From Ruminococcus sp. UBA3767 (GTDB lineage: Bacteria > Bacillota > Clostridia > Oscillospirales > Ruminococcaceae), in assembly GCA_002371625.1 (NCBI GenBank), contig DFFV01000076.1, positions 1-7,254 on the forward strand: a stretch of 7,254 nucleotides of DNA, given 5' to 3'. Both the position numbers and the translations under genes were made by a program. Below, piece by piece: positions 6,915 to 7,254 of this stretch. The first letter of the stretch is position 1. The number at the start of each line of letters is the position of its first letter. A model generated the notes under the pieces. The model saw only the letters and a program-made list of their open reading frames with translations, searched no databases and was not told the origin of the DNA.

Positions 6915-7036
6915 GCAGCAAGCGTTCCTGCACACTTGTGACAACATACTTTTATTCTGGGGCAAAGGCCGTCCCTGCGGGGACCCTTTGAAACTTGTGC
7001 AGTGAGTTGGTTGTCAGTTTGCTTGCTGCTTTTATT
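6915..7036 (+). ncRNA. Structured RNA, domain 1 of a tandem pair (pseudoknot architecture), unknown class
   Basis: Helix A: GCAGCAAGC (6915-6923) with GCTTGCTGC (7021-7029), 9 perfect pairs. Helix B: CTGCACA (6928-6934) with TGTGCAG (6996-7002), 7 pairs. Helix C: TGACAAC (6939-6945) with GTTGTCA (7010-7016), 7 pairs. B and C cross (order B-C-B'-C'), so they form a pseudoknot or alternative folds inside A. Between C and B' lies hairpin D: CAAAGG (6963-6968) with CCTTTG (6985-6990) and, past a CC bulge, GTCCC (6971-6975) with GGGAC (6980-6984), capped by TGCG. TTTTATTTG follows helix A, so some transcripts may end near 7036. There is no open reading frame of note. It lacks 6S, SRP, tmRNA and RNase P signatures that I know. 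Its class and function are unknown to me. Confidence 0.7.
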
Positions 7037-7045
7037 TGTAATTTC

Positions 7046-7148
7046 GGCAAGCGTTGCAAACACTTTACGCTGTATTCAGCGGTAGAGATGACTTACTTTT
7101 GAGGAACTTATACCAATGTGTTTGCAGTCTGTCATCACATAGCTTGCC
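7046..7148 (+). ncRNA. Structured RNA, domain 2 of the tandem pair, same architecture
   Basis: Helix A: GGCAAGC (7046-7052) with GCTTGCC (7142-7148), 7 pairs. Helix B: TGCAAACAC (7055-7063) with GTGTTTGCA (7118-7126), 9 pairs. Helix C: GATGAC (7087-7092) with GTCATC (7131-7136), 6 pairs. The crossing order is the same as in domain 1. An extra hairpin, CGCTG (7068-7072) with CAGCG (7077-7081) around TATT, lies between the B and C strands, whereas domain 1 has its extra hairpin between C and B'. Both copies hold GCAAGCGTT at the end of helix A and TACTTTT one base after the C strand. I find no convincing promoter of its own, so it is probably cotranscribed with domain 1. No good T-run follows, and the transcript may run to the hairpin at 7194. 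Confidence 0.65.
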
Positions 7149-7193
7149 TTGATATTATAAAAACCGTATTGCAGAAAATGAATAGTGAACATA

Positions 7194-7231
7194 AAAAATC
7201 CCAATGTAACTTTTGTTACATTGGGATTTTT
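7194..7231 (-). terminator. 17-bp perfect terminator hairpin, tRNA side and probably both strands
   Basis: Bases 7194-7210 pair without mismatch with 7215-7231 around a four-base loop (TTTT on the plus strand). Read on the minus strand it begins at the A of the tRNA CCA and ends in TTTTTT then ATG, so it ends the tRNA transcript immediately after its 3' end. On the plus strand the stem ends in TTTTT, so it could also stop the tandem RNA transcript. Confidence 0.9.
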
Positions 7232-7254
7232 GGCAGGGGCAGAAGGTTTCGAAC
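7231..7254 (-). tRNA. tRNA 3' end, probably tRNA-Trp, cut by window edge
   Basis: On the minus strand the sequence reads T-loop TTCGAAA (after a conserved G lying outside), T-stem 3' strand CCTTC, acceptor 3' strand TGCCCCT, discriminator G and an encoded CCA. The acceptor strand implies a tRNA beginning AGGGGCA. Bacterial tRNA-Trp typically begins AGGGGC and ends GCCCCTGCCA, with G73 and an A1-U72 pair as identity features, so Trp is the best call. The anticodon lies outside the window, so identity is inferred. The terminator hairpin starts at the last base. Confidence 0.78.

Noticed and set aside
7011..7042. Separate promoter for the second RNA domain (TTGTCA at 7011, TGTAAT at 7037)
   Set aside because: The spacer is 20 bases, the -10 match is poor, and the boxes fall on helix C' of the first domain.
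6915..7148. 6S RNA, SRP RNA, tmRNA or a known riboswitch
   Set aside because: No SRP GGAAG loop, no tmRNA tRNA-like ends, no single long bulged hairpin as in 6S, and no downstream same-strand gene for a riboswitch. Judged from memory only; an Rfam scan would settle it.
7194..7231. Inverted repeat as an insertion-element end or attachment site next to the tRNA
   Set aside because: A perfect hairpin starting at the tRNA CCA and ending in a T-run is explained by termination; no integrase or duplicated tRNA end is visible.

Overview
The window (about 45% G+C by eye) looks like chromosome from a Gram-positive Clostridia member, probably close to Ruminococcus. The basis is strong AGGAGG-type ribosome sites, sigma-A promoters with 17-base spacers, AGA/AGG and ATA codon use, a CwlD-type amidase and a tRNA with an encoded CCA. 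The genus is an inference; I could not search a database.

Layout, left to right. The last 230 codons of prfC (release factor 3, + strand) end at a terminator lying between convergent genes. Two minus-strand genes follow. The distal one (744-1996) is an unrecognised protein whose frame is broken once, most simply by loss of one G in a G-run. The proximal one (2003-2728) is a complete cwlD-like N-acetylmuramoyl-L-alanine amidase with a promoter resembling the sporulation sigma-E consensus. A divergent sigma-A promoter then drives a plus-strand series: a 450-residue protein with two helix-turn-helix-like units, an acidic low-complexity middle and a C-terminal coiled coil; a YbjQ/UPF0145 protein; and, behind its own terminator and promoter, a 669-residue protein with a TerD-like C-terminal domain.

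The most interesting part is the last 370 bases. A clean sigma-A promoter overlaps the stop codon of the TerD-like gene and points into 280 bases with no gene. There I find two tandem RNA domains (6915-7029 and 7046-7148) sharing one architecture: an outer helix enclosing two crossing helices (order A-B-C-B'-C'-A'). They also share the sequences GCAAGCGTT and TACTTTT at equivalent places. The B and C helices differ in sequence between copies yet remain perfectly paired, which is covariation visible inside the window. Each copy carries an extra hairpin at a different place. No same-strand gene follows, so this looks like a stand-alone structured RNA rather than a leader. I do not recognise its class.

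The window closes with a 17-bp perfect terminator hairpin and the 3' end of a minus-strand tRNA, most likely tRNA-Trp.

The genes do not form one pathway. cwlD concerns cell wall or spore cortex, prfC and the tRNA concern translation, and the three plus-strand proteins have no firmly known role.
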